A program made the translations under genes and the position numbers. DNA of 64,000 nt from Terrabacter tumescens. GTDB lineage: Bacteria > Actinomycetota > Actinomycetes > Actinomycetales > Dermatophilaceae. Under the pieces are notes generated by a model that had not been told where the DNA came from, did not search any database, and saw only the letters and a list, made by a program, of their open reading frames with translations. How positions within the stretch are numbered: position 1 is the stretch's first letter; every line of letters starts with the position of its first letter. This document shows positions 18,488-26,600 of the stretch, in pieces. The DNA lies in the NCBI RefSeq assembly GCF_014646815.1, contig NZ_BMNZ01000005.1, forward strand, positions 62,001-126,000, written 5' to 3'.

Positions 18488-18913
18488 TCAGACGTCGACG
18501 ACGAGGGTGACAGGGCCGTCGTTGACGAGCGAGACCTGCATCATGGCGCCGAAGCGGCCCTGCTCGACCTCGATCCCCCGCGCCCGGAGCGCCTCGACGA
18601 GGTCGGCGACGACGGGCTCGGCCACCGGGCCGGGCGCCGCCGCGCTCCACGACGGCCGGCGGCCCTTGCGCGTGTCGGCGTAGAGCGTGAACTGGCTGAC
18701 GACGAGCACCGGGGCCCCCGCGTCGGTCAGGCTCCGCTCGTCGCGCAGGATCCGCAGCTCGGCGATCTTGCGCGCCATGCGCTCCACCTGCGCGGGCCCG
18801 TCGTCGTGGGTGACGCCGACGAGAGCGAGCAGGCCGGGGCGGTCGATGGCCCCGACGACCTCGCCCTCGACCTCGACCCGGGCGCTCGTGACGCGCTGGA
18901 GGACCGCCCTCAC
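18488..18913 (-). CDS. dtd: D-aminoacyl-tRNA deacylase
   Basis: Removes D-amino acids (and mischarged glycine) from tRNA; 141 residues, normal length. The catalytic [16 protein letters not shown] and the C-terminal substrate pocket [18 protein letters not shown] are both present. The GTG start lies 7 bases after the asparaginase stop, suggesting co-transcription. Confidence 0.94.
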   Translation of the reverse strand: MRAVLQRVTSARVEVEGEVVGAIDRPGLLALVGVTHDDGPAQVERMARKIAELRILRDERSLTDAGAPVLVVSQFTLYADTRKGRRPSWSAAAPGPVAEPVVADLVEALRARGIEVEQGRFGAMMQVSLVNDGPVTLVVDV

Positions 18914-18920
18914 GAGGGGC

Positions 18921-19925
18921 TCAGACGCCGACGGCGACGACGGCGCCGACCGGCTGCCCGTGGCCGAGCACGGGCTGGTGCTCGAGCACGGAGAGGACCT
19001 CGTCGCTGCCGACGCCGATGCGGCGCAGCACCGCGGCCAGCACGACGCTGCGGGCGCGCGAGGAGCCGTCGGCGACCTTGACCGCGATGCCGCGCCCGTC
19101 GGACAGACCGACGGCGTAGACGGCCTCGGCGCCGTCCTTGGCGACGAGCCCGTCGACGCCGCGGATGAGCGCGGTGACGTCGCGGTGCGTGCCGCCGAGG
19201 TACTCCGGGAAGTCGCGGATGGCCGTCGCGATCTTCGCCTCCGGCCCGTCCGTGGCAGCCGCGAGCCGGCCGAACGACAGCGCGAGGGCGCGCAGCGGCA
19301 CGGCGTGGATCGGGGCGCCGCAGCCGTCGACGGCGACGGCGCTCGGCTCGGCGCCGGTCAGCTCGCGGACCGTGTCGGTGATGGCGACCTGGAGCGGGTG
19401 GCTCGCGTCGCGGTAGGTGGCGAGGTCCCACCCGTTGAGCACGCAGGTCGCGAGCATCGAGGCGTGCTTGCCGGAGCAGTTCTGCACGATCGACTGCTTG
19501 GGGCGACCGTCGGCGATCCAGCCGATCCGCGCCGCGTCGTCGTAGGGGTAGTCCGGGGTGTTCTGCAGGTCCGTCTCGGCCAGTCCGGCCCCGGCGAGGA
19601 TCTCGCGGGCGGCCTCGATGTGGAACTCCTCGCCCGAGTGGCTCGCGCAGGCCAGGGAGAGCAGCCGGCCGTCGGTCGCCAGGCCGCTGCGCACCATCGC
19701 GAGCGCCTGGAGCGGCTTGCTCGAGCTGCGGGGGAAGACCGCTCCGCTCGAGTCGCCGATCTCGAGCTCGACCGAGCCGTCCGGCGCCGTGACGACGGCC
19801 GTGCCGTGGTGCACCGACTCGACGAACCCGGCACGCACCACGTGCGCGACGATCGGGGCGTCGGTCAGGGCCGCGCTGACGGACGCGGGGGCGGGGACGG
19901 ACGAGGGCGCGAGGTGATCGGACAC
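18921..19925 (-). CDS. asparaginase of the L-asparaginase II family
   Basis: Protein of 334 residues matching the thermolabile/inducible asparaginase family found in rhizobia and actinobacteria. Recognisable blocks are [38 protein letters not shown] and [13 protein letters not shown]. It would hydrolyse asparagine to aspartate and ammonia in the cytoplasm; no signal peptide is seen. I use the GTG at 19925; the frame opens to 19964. A GTATGCC copy sits 9 bases upstream of the chosen start. Confidence 0.85.
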   Translation of the reverse strand: MSDHLAPSSVPAPASVSAALTDAPIVAHVVRAGFVESVHHGTAVVTAPDGSVELEIGDSSGAVFPRSSSKPLQALAMVRSGLATDGRLLSLACASHSGEEFHIEAAREILAGAGLAETDLQNTPDYPYDDAARIGWIADGRPKQSIVQNCSGKHASMLATCVLNGWDLATYRDASHPLQVAITDTVRELTGAEPSAVAVDGCGAPIHAVPLRALALSFGRLAAATDGPEAKIATAIRDFPEYLGGTHRDVTALIRGVDGLVAKDGAEAVYAVGLSDGRGIAVKVADGSSRARSVVLAAVLRRIGVGSDEVLSVLEHQPVLGHGQPVGAVVAVGV

Positions 19926-20012
19926 GTCCCGCAGTATGCCGGAGCGACGCAGCAGGGCCGCCACCCCTGTCGGGGTGACGGCCCTGTCGCGCAGCCTGCG
20001 GCCGGGCGGGAC

Positions 20013-21074
20013 TCAGCTCGTCGAGCTCGTGCTCGTGCTGGGGGTCGAGCTCGAGCTGGAGCTCGTCGTGCTCGAGCTGGCCGTGCTCTTCTTCGCGGTC
20101 TTCTTGGCCGGGGTGGCCTTCTTCGCGGCGGTCTTGGCGCCGGCGGTGGCGCTCTTGGCCGCGCCCGCCGTCGTGGCGGTCGCCTTCTTCGCCGACTTCT
20201 TGGCCGCGCGCTTGGCCGGGGCCGCCTTGCGGGCGACCGTGGCCTGCGGGTCGTCGGTCGTGGCGGAGCTGCGGGCGGCGACCTTGCGGGTCGTCGTGGC
20301 CTCGACCGCGTTGTCCTTGCGCGTGGCGGCGGCCTTCTGCGCGGCCGACTTGCGGATGGCGCGCTGGTGGGCGGCGGTGCGCTTGGCCGGGACCGGAGCG
20401 GCGGCGGACTCGACGGCGTCGACCGAGGCCTCGACCTGCGAGCCGATCTTCGAGGCGTCCTTGGCGACGACGTCCATGAGGCTCTTGGCGACCTTCTCGC
20501 CCTCGGTGACGGCCGTCTCGGCGACGCGACGCCCACGGGTCACGGTGGCGGTGCCGCGCTCGCTGAGGTCGAACGCGGTGCGCTCACCCTGGGCGCGGAG
20601 GTCGGTGACGACCTTCTCGCCGCGCGCGGCGGCGGCGTCGTACTGGTCCTTCGCGTTGCTCGCGATGACGAGACCCTCGTTGATCACGCGGGCCGGGAGG
20701 TCCTGGGCCTGCGTGACGAAGCGCTCGGCGTACGTCGTCGCGAGCTTCTGGAGCTCCGCGGTGCGGTTCTGGAGGTCGGCGATGCGCTTCTGGAGGTCCT
20801 TCTGCAGCTGGTTCGCCTCCTTCTTGGCGCCCTTGCGCAAATCGGCACCCTTGGCCTGACGGCGGGCGACCTCGAGCTGCTCGCCGGCGGTGCGGACCGT
20901 GTCGATCGCCATGTTCGCGGCGCCGACGACGGCGTAGAACGGCGTCGGGTCGACCTGGACCTCGGGCATGCGGCCCTCGACCTGGACGAGCTGGCCGCGG
21001 ACGTCGGCCACGGCGGCCTCGGCCTGCTTCTGCGCGTCCTTGACGGCCTGGGTGATCTTCTTGCTGAGTGCCAT
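20013..21074 (-). CDS. hbhA: HBHA-like coiled-coil protein with Lys/Ala-rich and Ser-rich tail
   Basis: Protein of 353 residues resembling mycobacterial heparin-binding haemagglutinin. Residues 1-215 are mostly helical and charged, with coiled-coil character (QLQKDLQKRIADLQNRTAELQKL). Residues about 215-320 are Ala/Lys-rich with PAKK and AAKKA repeats, the type of segment that binds sulfated sugars or DNA. The last 30 are an almost pure Ser/Thr tract, which I do not expect in classical HBHA. No signal peptide is present, as in HBHA. The XRE regulator upstream matches the mycobacterial arrangement. Surface adhesion is only an analogy here; roles in the cell envelope or lipid inclusions are alternatives. 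Confidence 0.8.
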   Translation of the reverse strand: MALSKKITQAVKDAQKQAEAAVADVRGQLVQVEGRMPEVQVDPTPFYAVVGAANMAIDTVRTAGEQLEVARRQAKGADLRKGAKKEANQLQKDLQKRIADLQNRTAELQKLATTYAERFVTQAQDLPARVINEGLVIASNAKDQYDAAAARGEKVVTDLRAQGERTAFDLSERGTATVTRGRRVAETAVTEGEKVAKSLMDVVAKDASKIGSQVEASVDAVESAAAPVPAKRTAAHQRAIRKSAAQKAAATRKDNAVEATTTRKVAARSSATTDDPQATVARKAAPAKRAAKKSAKKATATTAGAAKSATAGAKTAAKKATPAKKTAKKSTASSSTTSSSSSSTPSTSTSSTS

Positions 21075-21075
21075 C

Positions 21076-21555
21076 TCAGTTCTCCTTCTCGGTGGACTCG
21101 GTGAGCTCTGGGGTCGCGGCAGCGGTCGTGCTGCGCGACGGTCGCCGGCGTGGTGCTGCCGGCGTATGCGTGGTGCGCGGTGTCGTGGCAGGTGTCGTCT
21201 CGCCGCTGCCGACGAACGAGACGTAGATGTCGACGAGCACCGCGCGCTGGCGGTCGGTGAGGACCGGGTCGGCGGCGATGGCGGAGAGGACGTCCGGGGC
21301 GGCGGCAGGGTCACCCTCGGTGGCCCGCTCGTCGAGGATGCCGGCACGGACGTAGAGCGACTCGGCGGAGACCTGCAGCCCCTTGGCGATCTGCTGCAGG
21401 ATCTCGGCGCTCGGGCGCTTGAGCCCGCGCTCGATCTGCGACAGGTAGGGGTTGGAGACACCGGCCATCTCGGCGAGCTGCCGCAGCGACAGCTGGGCGC
21501 TCTCGCGCTGCTCGCGCAAGTAGGCCCCGAGGTCGGGTAGCGGAAGCTTGCTCAT
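21076..21555 (-). CDS. XRE-family transcriptional regulator next to hbhA
   Basis: Protein of 159 residues with an N-terminal helix-turn-helix (about 10-65; LSLRQLAEMAGVSNPYLSQIERG) and a Thr/Pro/Arg-rich disordered C-terminus. Its TGA is one base before the hbhA ATG, so the two are translationally coupled. Upstream, the sequence is AT-rich for this genome and holds repeated TTGC elements and a TGCT-N6-AGCA dyad (about 21565-21580) that could be an autoregulatory site. Equivalent to the regulator preceding hbhA in mycobacteria. Confidence 0.85.
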   Translation of the reverse strand: MSKLPLPDLGAYLREQRESAQLSLRQLAEMAGVSNPYLSQIERGLKRPSAEILQQIAKGLQVSAESLYVRAGILDERATEGDPAAAPDVLSAIAADPVLTDRQRAVLVDIYVSFVGSGETTPATTPRTTHTPAAPRRRPSRSTTAAATPELTESTEKEN

Positions 21556-21646
21556 GACTCCATTGTGCTAACTAGAGCAAGCAAAATGCAAACTCTGGGC
21601 AGCGTGAGACGTCCCACACCGCTCCGCACCGACACCGGGGACGCGG

Positions 21647-22501
21647 TCAGCGGGTGCGGCGGTCCTTGACCGAGAGGGCCTCGCGGGCCTCGGTCGTCGT
21701 CATCGGCGGCCGCTGCATCAGGGTCGCGAGCTCGGCGGCCCGAGCCACGAGCTCGCTGTTGTGCACGACGGCCCGGCCCCTGGCATACATCAGGTTGTCC
21801 TCCATGCCGACGCGCAGGTGCCCGCCCGCCGAGAGGGCCGCGGCGACGATGGGCAGGTGCGCGCGGCCGATGCCGGTGGCCGACCAGCTCGTCACCTCGG
21901 GCGGGAGCATCGCGACGCCGGCGAGCAGGGCCTGCGGCGTGCCGGGCATCGAGCCCGGCACCCCGGTGACGAAGTCGACGTGGACCTTGCCGCCGAAGGG
22001 CAGGCCGCACTCGTCGATGAGGCGGCGCAGCGCGTGCACGTGGCCGAGCTCGAACAGCTCGAACTCCGGCACGATCTCACGCTCCTGCGCCTGGCGGTAG
22101 AGGTCGACCATGAAGCCCCACGGGTTGAGGAAGACCCCGTCGCCGAAGTTCGTCGTGCCGCACGTGAGCGAGCACGAGTCGGGGTCGGCGTCGAGCACGG
22201 TGAGCCGCTTCTCGAGCGGGTCGGTGATCGCTCCGCCCGTCGACAGCTGGACGACGAGGTCGGTGGCCTCGCGCACGCCGTCGACGGCCTCCTTGAGGAA
22301 GGCCGGCTCGAGGGTCGGCTGGTGCTCGCGGTCACGCACGTGGATGTGGATGAGCGCGGCCCCCGCCCGCTCGCACGCGACGGCGGTCTCGACGAGCTCC
22401 TCCGGTGTCGTCGGCAGCGCCGGCACGTCGGCCTTGGCGCTCTCGGCGCCGGTGGGCGCGACGGTGATCAGGGTGCTCGCGACGCTGCGTGCGGGGCTCA
22501 T
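21647..22501 (-). CDS. BKACE (DUF849) beta-keto acid cleavage enzyme
   Basis: Zinc-dependent TIM-barrel enzyme of 284 residues. The family condenses a beta-keto acid with acetyl-CoA to give acetoacetate plus a new acyl-CoA. Seen: the zinc motif HIHVRD, CGTTNFGDGVFLNPW, GGKVHVDFVTGVPG and VGMEDNLMYARGR. The substrate varies widely in this family (3-keto-5-aminohexanoate, dehydrocarnitine and others) and I cannot assign it. Two ATGs three codons apart are possible; the one at 22501 has the better-spaced AGGA. No obvious pathway partners lie nearby. Confidence 0.85.
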   Translation of the reverse strand: MSPARSVASTLITVAPTGAESAKADVPALPTTPEELVETAVACERAGAALIHIHVRDREHQPTLEPAFLKEAVDGVREATDLVVQLSTGGAITDPLEKRLTVLDADPDSCSLTCGTTNFGDGVFLNPWGFMVDLYRQAQEREIVPEFELFELGHVHALRRLIDECGLPFGGKVHVDFVTGVPGSMPGTPQALLAGVAMLPPEVTSWSATGIGRAHLPIVAAALSAGGHLRVGMEDNLMYARGRAVVHNSELVARAAELATLMQRPPMTTTEAREALSVKDRRTR

Positions 22502-22536
22502 GCGGCTCATCCTGCCAGCGCCGGAGCCGTCGTCGG

Positions 22537-23598
22537 TCAGGGCGCGACGATGACCGTCTGCGACGCCGAGAGGTCGTCGACGAGCAGCTCGAGGGTGGGG
22601 TCGGTGTTGCGCTTGATGACCGCCAGGGCGATCGGGCCGTCGACGTGGTGGCGACCGACGGAGGTCACGCGACCGACGACCCGGTCGTCGACCCGGACCT
22701 CGCTGCCCTGCGCCGGCAGGACGTGCCCGGAGCCGTCGAGGTGGAGGAAGACGAGGCGCCGCGGCGGACGGCCGAGGTTGTGGACGCGGGCCACGGTCTC
22801 CTGGCCGCGGTAGCAGCCCTTGTGCAGGTGCACGGCGGTGCGGAGCCAGTCGACCTCGTGCACGATCGTGCGGTGGTCGGTCTCCTGCCCGAGGCGGGGA
22901 CGCCAGGCCGCGATGCGCAGCGCCTCGGCGGCCCAGAGGCCGGCGAGCGGCCGATCGCCCACGGCTGCAACGAGATCCGTGCGCGGGACGAGGACCTCGC
23001 GCCAGGCACGCTCGGTGCCGGGGTGGTCTTCGACGGGGCCGTAGGCCGTCGTGTCGCCGACGAGGTCGGGCCACGGGTCGCGCCACGCGAGCGGCTCACC
23101 CTCGACCGACTCGTTGGCGTGCGGCTCACCGAGGACGGCCCAGTCGTCCGTGACGAGGGCGACCTCGACGCGGAGCATGAAACGCATCTTGTCGAGCCAG
23201 TCGGCGAGCGCCTGCCCGGCGCCCGGCTCGGTCGTGATCCACGTCGTCGTGCCGTCGTCGACGAGGTGGAGCGAGTGCTCGACGTGACCCTTGGGCGTCA
23301 GCACGAGGGCCTCACGCGACTGGCGCGGCTCGAGGCCGAGGAGGTGCTGGGTGGTCAGCGAGTGCAGCCAGCTGAGCCGGTCCGGTCCGGTGACCGTCAC
23401 GACGTCGCGGTGCGAGAGGTCGACGACCGCGAGGCCCTCCTCGAGGAGGCGCTGCTCACGCATCGGGTCGCCGTAGTGGATCGCGACGGAGGCCTCGACC
23501 CCTTCGCCGGCCACGGCACCGGGGCGCGCCAGCAGCGGGCTGGTCGTCGCCGGTCGGGTGGGCAGCTCCACGTCGCTCATGCTGGGAGGAACGCTCAC
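22537..23598 (-). CDS. ygfZ: folate-binding protein YgfZ
   Basis: Protein of 353 residues in the GcvT-like, tetrahydrofolate-dependent family that supports repair or assembly of iron-sulfur proteins. The signature KGCYRGQETVARVHNLG is intact. The start is either the GTG at 23598, preceded by GAGG at a good distance, or the ATG at 23580. If the GTG is right, a GTATGCC copy lies exactly between ribosome site and start codon. Confidence 0.9.
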   Translation of the reverse strand: MSVPPSMSDVELPTRPATTSPLLARPGAVAGEGVEASVAIHYGDPMREQRLLEEGLAVVDLSHRDVVTVTGPDRLSWLHSLTTQHLLGLEPRQSREALVLTPKGHVEHSLHLVDDGTTTWITTEPGAGQALADWLDKMRFMLRVEVALVTDDWAVLGEPHANESVEGEPLAWRDPWPDLVGDTTAYGPVEDHPGTERAWREVLVPRTDLVAAVGDRPLAGLWAAEALRIAAWRPRLGQETDHRTIVHEVDWLRTAVHLHKGCYRGQETVARVHNLGRPPRRLVFLHLDGSGHVLPAQGSEVRVDDRVVGRVTSVGRHHVDGPIALAVIKRNTDPTLELLVDDLSASQTVIVAP

Positions 23599-23638
23599 GG
23601 CATACGCCTCATTCCGTGGTTCCCGGGCTTGGCGTGCG

Positions 23639-24136
23639 TCACTCGACGCGCTTGAGCGTGGCCGACACGTGGCTCTGGAGCTCCTGTCCCACGGCCGCCA
23701 TGTCCATGACCCAGAGCAGGTTGGACTCGACGAGGCCGTACATGCGGGTGGCCGCGTTGTACTCCTTGGCGCCGGGCGCGCGCAGGACGCCGTCGGTCTT
23801 GAGCTGGATCTTGGCCGGCTCGATCTTGCCGTAGTAGAGCTCGAGGATGCCGGTCGGGTGCGCGAGCAGCAGCTCGACCTCGCCGTTCTCGAGCGGGCGC
23901 CAGAAGCCGGACTCGACTGCGGCGGGGCGCACCTTGGCGCCGTTCTCGGAGTCGAGGATCCAGGCGCGGCTCTCCCACTTGAGGAAGCCCCGCCCGTCGT
24001 GGGTCACCTCGACCTCCTGGCCGAAGTGCGCCGACTCGATCGTGGGGTAGCCCACGACGCCTGCGCCCTCCCAGCGTCCGATGAGCCAGGCGAGGGGTCG
24101 CAGCGGCTCCGGGATGTCCTGGTCGAGGTTGAACAT
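23639..24136 (-). CDS. nitrobindin-family heme-binding beta-barrel protein
   Basis: Protein of 165 residues of the FABP-like/nitrobindin (THAP4-like) family. The signature WLIGRWEGAGVVGYPTI and HPTGILELYYG are present, and the C-terminal His in QSHVSATLKR is placed like the proximal heme ligand. Family members bind ferric heme and can isomerise peroxynitrite. Only 23 bases separate it from the divergent DsrE-like gene, so the promoters must overlap. Confidence 0.85.
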   Translation of the reverse strand: MFNLDQDIPEPLRPLAWLIGRWEGAGVVGYPTIESAHFGQEVEVTHDGRGFLKWESRAWILDSENGAKVRPAAVESGFWRPLENGEVELLLAHPTGILELYYGKIEPAKIQLKTDGVLRAPGAKEYNAATRMYGLVESNLLWVMDMAAVGQELQSHVSATLKRVE

Positions 24137-24159
24137 GCGCCCGATCGTAGCCTGATCCC

Positions 24160-24531
24160 ATGGACTCCCCCGCACGCTCGCTCGTCGTCAAGGTCACCGC
24201 CGGAACCGAGGCGCCGGAGCGTCTCTCGCAGGCCTTCACGGTCGCCGCGACCGCCGTCGCGAGCGGCGTCGACGTGTCGCTCTGGCTGACGGGCGATTCG
24301 ACGTGGATGGCCGTGCCCGGCCGCGCCGAGGAGTTCGAGCTGCCGTATGCCGCCCCGCTCGTGGAGCTGCGCGACGCGGTTCTCGCGGGTGGCCGGCTCA
24401 CCGTCTGCACGCAGTGCGCGGCCCGGCGCGAGCTCACCGAGGACCAGCTCGTCGAGGGCGCGGTCATCAAGGGGGCGACCGTCTTCGTCGAGGAGGTCAT
24501 GGCTCCGGGCGCCCAGGCCCTCGTCTACTGA
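24160..24531 (+). CDS. DsrE-family protein
   Basis: Small Rossmann-like protein of 123 residues. Seen: LVVKVTAGTEAPERLSQAFTVA at the N-terminus and a CxxC (VCTQCAARREL, about residues 85-95) at the place where DsrE/DsrF sulfur-transfer proteins carry their cysteine. Function is probably persulfide handling or redox, but members without sulfur-oxidation operons remain uncharacterised. Divergent from the nitrobindin gene. Confidence 0.75.
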   Translation: MDSPARSLVVKVTAGTEAPERLSQAFTVAATAVASGVDVSLWLTGDSTWMAVPGRAEEFELPYAAPLVELRDAVLAGGRLTVCTQCAARRELTEDQLVEGAVIKGATVFVEEVMAPGAQALVY

Positions 24532-24540
24532 CCCCGCCGC

Positions 24541-24598
24541 CCACCGTTCGAGGTGATTCCGCCGCGGCAACCACGGCGGGTTCACCTCGAACGGGTGG
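24541..24598. terminator. long imperfect hairpin between convergent genes
   Basis: Outer arms CGTTCGAGGTGA and TCACCTCGAACG (12 bp, perfect) enclose an inner CCGCC/GGCGG pairing, between genes ending at 24531 and 24606. The flanks resemble the repeat at 8634-8690. Confidence 0.65.
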
Positions 24599-24605
24599 CG
24601 GCGCG

Positions 24606-25448
24606 TCATGTGAGGACGGAGAAGAGGCGCACGACGGCGCCGACGACGAGCACCGAGCCCACGCCGGCCCCGACCTGCCCGCGCACCGTCAGCATGGCCG
24701 GCTGGAGGGCGAGCACCCGCCGGAACGACCACGACACCGTGCCGGCCGCCGCCCCGATGCCGAGGGACTCGAGCAGGCCGACCTCGACGAAGCCTGACGC
24801 CGCGACGACCGCCGCCAGCACCGACGCCGCGAGCGCGACGAAGCCGAGCAGGGGCGCTGCCACCCGCACGCCGGAGAGCAGGTCGGTGACGACGGCAGCT
24901 CCGACGGCCGCCATCGCCACCACGGCGACGGCCTGGCCGCGCGCGGTGTCGGCGGCCACGACGGCGGTCGTGCCCGAGGCGATGACGACCAACCCACCGA
25001 ACGACGACAGCAGCGTGAGCACGAGACCCTCGCGGCCGGTGCGCCGGACGAGCTGGCCGAAGAAGGAGAGGACGATGCCGAACGCCACGGCGGCCGGCAC
25101 CCAGAGCAGGTCCTCCCGCAGGGCGCTCAGCACGATGGCCACGGACGAGGCGGCGAGCACGACGGTCGTCGCCGTCGGCGTCCACGAGCCGGTGAGCAGC
25201 GGCCACCCCCAGGCCACCGCGAGGGCGAGCACGAGGGTCAGACCCAGCGTCGCGGCATACCCCGAGTCCTGCGCCACGAGCAGCGCGACCGCGGCCACGA
25301 ACGTGGCCGCGATGCTGACCCAGCGGACGCGGTCGGCGGCCACTGGAGAGAGCGGGAGGTGGAGCGACCCGCCGGCCACCGAGCCGCCAGAGACGTCGGG
25401 TCCGGGCAGGGCCGCGTTGTCCTCAGGCACGGGGCCATTGTGCATCAC
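24606..25448 (-). CDS. polytopic membrane protein, unknown function
   Basis: Protein of 280 residues with an N-terminal soluble stretch of about 40 residues and about eight hydrophobic segments; no family is recognised. The GTG start overlaps the stop of the MoaD-like gene (GTGATG, where the ATG is also usable), so translation is coupled. One GTATGCC copy encodes Tyr-Ala early in the protein. Context suggests no specific pathway. Confidence 0.7.
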   Translation of the reverse strand: MMHNGPVPEDNAALPGPDVSGGSVAGGSLHLPLSPVAADRVRWVSIAATFVAAVALLVAQDSGYAATLGLTLVLALAVAWGWPLLTGSWTPTATTVVLAASSVAIVLSALREDLLWVPAAVAFGIVLSFFGQLVRRTGREGLVLTLLSSFGGLVVIASGTTAVVAADTARGQAVAVVAMAAVGAAVVTDLLSGVRVAAPLLGFVALAASVLAAVVAASGFVEVGLLESLGIGAAAGTVSWSFRRVLALQPAMLTVRGQVGAGVGSVLVVGAVVRLFSVLT

Positions 25449-25705
25449 CCGCCGGCAAAGGGCGGCAGCACCTCGACCGTGCCGCCGTCGGGCACCGGCT
25501 CGTCGCGGCCCACGGAACGCCCGTCGAGCAGGAAGGTCGCCACGGCGGCCACGCGGGCGAGATCGGGGTGGGCGGCGACGGAGGCGTCGACGACCTGGCC
25601 GACGGTCGCACCCGCCCGCTGCTCGCTGTCGGTGCCGGCCGCGGCACGGGCCGCGGCCCAGTAGCGCACGGTGACCGTGCGCGACTCGGGTGCACTCGGG
25701 GGCAT
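25445..25705 (-). CDS. MoaD/ThiS-family sulfur carrier protein
   Basis: Ubiquitin-like protein of 86 residues ending in Gly-Gly (LPPFAGG), the C-terminus that is adenylated and thiocarboxylated. It would carry sulfur to a cofactor, most likely molybdopterin given the VRYWAAARAAAG opening typical of MoaD. The ATG at 25705 follows GGAG; an upstream in-frame ATG at 25720 lacks one. It is divergent from glnR. No other cofactor gene is in view. Confidence 0.8.
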   Translation of the reverse strand: MPPSAPESRTVTVRYWAAARAAAGTDSEQRAGATVGQVVDASVAAHPDLARVAAVATFLLDGRSVGRDEPVPDGGTVEVLPPFAGG

Positions 25706-25771
25706 CTCACTCCGTCTCATCGTTGGCGCTGTCCGGTTCGCTGGTGACCAGTCTCGCCTATCCTGCATGAG

Positions 25772-26476
25772 ATGGCCCGCCTGCTGCTGCTCACCAACGC
25801 GCTCGCCCCGAGCGCCGAGGTGCTGCCTGCCCTCGGGCTGCTGAGCCACACGGTGCGCATCCTGCCGGCCGAGGCCACCGCGCTCGTCGACTCGCCCGAC
25901 TGCGACGTCGTCATCGTCGATGCGCGGCGGGAGCTGGCGAGCGCACGCTCCTTGTGCCGGGTGCTGCGCACCACCGGGATCGGCACCCCGCTGCTGGCCG
26001 TCCTCACCGAGGGCGGCCTCGCTGGTCTCACGGCCGAGTGGGGCCTCGACGACGTGCTGCTCGACTCAGCCGGGCCGGCAGAGGTCGACGCCCGCCTGCG
26101 CCTCGCCATGACCAAGGGCCAGGACGACGACGCCGACCTGGACATGCCGATCACCTCGGGCGAGCTCGTCATCGACGAGTCGTCCTACTCCGCGAAGTTC
26201 CGCGGGCACCCGCTCGACCTCACCTACAAGGAGTTCGAGCTCATCAAGTACCTCGCCCAGCACCCGGGCCGCGTTTTCACGCGCGCCCAGCTCCTGCAGG
26301 AGGTCTGGGGCTACGACTACTACGGCGGTACCCGCACCGTCGACGTGCACGTGCGGCGCCTGCGCGCCAAGCTCGGGCCCGACCACGAGACCCTCATCGG
26401 CACGGTCCGCAACGTCGGCTACCGCCTCGTCCCCGACCGGGCCGACTCCCCGTCCACCGAGACCGCCGACGCCTGA
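25772..26476 (+). CDS. glnR: nitrogen-metabolism regulator GlnR (atypical OmpR family)
   Basis: Orphan response regulator of 234 residues. The receiver-like domain (1-115) keeps Asp50 but lacks the full phosphorylation pocket, as GlnR does; known GlnR works as a phosphorylation-independent dimer. The DNA-binding domain (about 128-225) has the family segment [19 protein letters not shown] followed by [15 protein letters not shown]. It controls glutamine synthetase and ammonium transport genes in actinobacteria. The order glnR then mshD is shared with mycobacteria. Confidence 0.93.
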   Translation: MARLLLLTNALAPSAEVLPALGLLSHTVRILPAEATALVDSPDCDVVIVDARRELASARSLCRVLRTTGIGTPLLAVLTEGGLAGLTAEWGLDDVLLDSAGPAEVDARLRLAMTKGQDDDADLDMPITSGELVIDESSYSAKFRGHPLDLTYKEFELIKYLAQHPGRVFTRAQLLQEVWGYDYYGGTRTVDVHVRRLRAKLGPDHETLIGTVRNVGYRLVPDRADSPSTETADA

Positions 26477-26541
26477 GCGCGGCTCCCGCCTGCGCCTGAG
26501 CGCGGTCGAACGCACGGTCCCGGGCTCACCGACGCAAAAGG

Positions 26542-26572
26542 ATGCCGCCCGGCTCGGTGAGCCGGGCGGCAT
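26542..26572. terminator. bidirectional terminator hairpin
   Basis: Perfect 14-bp arms ATGCCGCCCGGCTC and complement, 3-base loop, between convergent glnR and the nucleotidase gene. The right arm ends in a GGCATAC copy. Confidence 0.8.
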
Positions 26573-26600
26573 ACCCCTGTTTCGCCTGGTGCGTCCTGCG

